A stretch of DNA of 5,806 nucleotides from Desulfovibrionaceae bacterium (lineage in GTDB: Bacteria > Desulfobacterota > Desulfovibrionia > Desulfovibrionales > Desulfovibrionaceae): the NCBI GenBank assembly GCA_017613475.1, contig JAGADT010000043.1, positions 1 to 5,806 on the forward strand, written 5' to 3'. Below are positions 5,491 through 5,806 of this stretch, in pieces. Positions within the stretch are counted from its first letter, which is position 1; the number at the start of each line of letters is the position of its first letter. The notes under the pieces are model-generated. The model saw nothing but the letters and a program-made list of their open reading frames with translations. It searched no databases and was not told the origin of the DNA. Both the position numbers and the translations under genes were made by a program.

Positions 5491-5806
5491 CTAAAAATCC
5501 GCCTGCATGGCGCGCCCGGCATCCAGGCAGCCCACAAGGAAACGCAGCCTGTTCTCTATGGCCGCCGCGGTCACGTCCCTTACGCGCATCCGGCTCAAAA
5601 AAAACAGCCGCCCCCTGTGCCTGCCAAAAGAAAGGGGGAACGGCAGGTTTTTCCTCACATCGCAGAGCCTGAAGCAGCTCAGCAGGGTTTCCGGAGCGCA
5701 GCGCTCTTCCGTCACGGCAAGGTACAAAAGCAGGGTGTCGCCCCGCCCCGCTTCAGGACGCTCAAGAAAAAAGCTGCCCGTGCCCTCAATATCCAGCTGC
5801 GCAAGC
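5491..5806 (-). CDS. sycN: SycN-like type III secretion chaperone, C-terminal part (runs off right edge)
   Basis: An open frame enters from the right edge (first full codon at 5805) and ends at TAG 5491-5493, giving 104 visible residues. Yersinia SycN is about 123 residues, so perhaps 20 N-terminal residues are missing. The pattern fits a class I, CesT-like chaperone: LDIEGTGSFFLER (4-16), DTLLLYLAVTE (23-33), LPFPLSFGRHRGRLFFLSRM (54-73), then a long C-terminal helix (about 75-97). SycN has matching beta strands and helix, and in Yersinia it pairs with YscB to bind YopN, the gatekeeper that blocks early effector release. Position directly before sctX-sctY-sctV repeats the Yersinia order and is the main support. 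Another CesT-type chaperone remains possible. A TTG at 5725-5727 is not a start, because the frame and the fold continue upstream. A U8 run (5597-5604) lies within it. Confidence 0.75.
   Translation of the reverse strand, partial: LAQLDIEGTGSFFLERPEAGRGDTLLLYLAVTEERCAPETLLSCFRLCDVRKNLPFPLSFGRHRGRLFFLSRMRVRDVTAAAIENRLRFLVGCLDAGRAMQADF

Noticed and set aside
5012..5494. Plus-strand open frame of 160 codons opposite sctX and sctY
   Set aside because: It covers two syntenic minus-strand genes that have good ribosome sites, and it shows no recognisable domain itself.
5491..5727. The right-edge gene read as a complete 78-residue protein from a TTG at 5727
   Set aside because: The frame stays open to the window edge, and the upstream residues (LDIEGTGSFFLER and DTLLLYLA) supply the expected chaperone strands.

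Overview
The window is a densely packed stretch of a non-flagellar type III secretion (T3SS, injectisome) locus. All genes lie on the minus strand, so it reads from right (5806) to left (1). In transcription order it holds: the end of a SycN-like chaperone gene (cut by the right edge), sctX, sctY, sctV, sctS, sctT, sctU, and the start of a membrane-anchored gene of unknown identity that looks like a sensor (cut by the left edge). No convincing gene lies on the plus strand, and no gene-free stretch exceeds 53 bases. No tRNA, rRNA, insertion sequence or CRISPR array was seen.

The block sycN-sctX-sctY-sctV matches the Yersinia order sycN-yscX-yscY-yscV(lcrD), and the SctV membrane domain carries LcrD-like motifs. 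This places the system in or near the Ysc family. In Yersinia the gate genes yscR-S-T-U belong to a separate operon. Here sctS-sctT-sctU follow sctV directly and sctR is absent between V and S. The organism is a GC-rich Gram-negative proteobacterium. The arrangement and divergent small proteins would fit a Desulfovibrio/Bilophila-type deltaproteobacterium, but that is a guess from general impression, not a sequence match.

The genes work together as the core export apparatus. SctV is the nonameric export gate whose cytoplasmic ring receives substrate-chaperone complexes. SctS and SctT, with the missing SctR, form the membrane export gate complex. SctU is the autocleaving substrate-specificity switch. 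SctX and SctY form a partner pair that binds SctV and is needed for early export. The SycN-like protein would normally help hold the YopN-type gatekeeper. Tight coupling (three ATGA overlaps, a 1-base gap, and gaps of 10 and 15 bases) argues for one transcript from sctX through the left-edge gene. The only larger gap, 53 bases between sycN and sctX, contains a strong predicted stem-loop.

Points for a second look are the sensor-like gene translationally coupled to sctU, the merged X-Y-V-S-T-U order without sctR, the sycN/sctX stem-loop, ribosome-site strengths that roughly follow subunit copy number, and long U runs in sctT and sycN.
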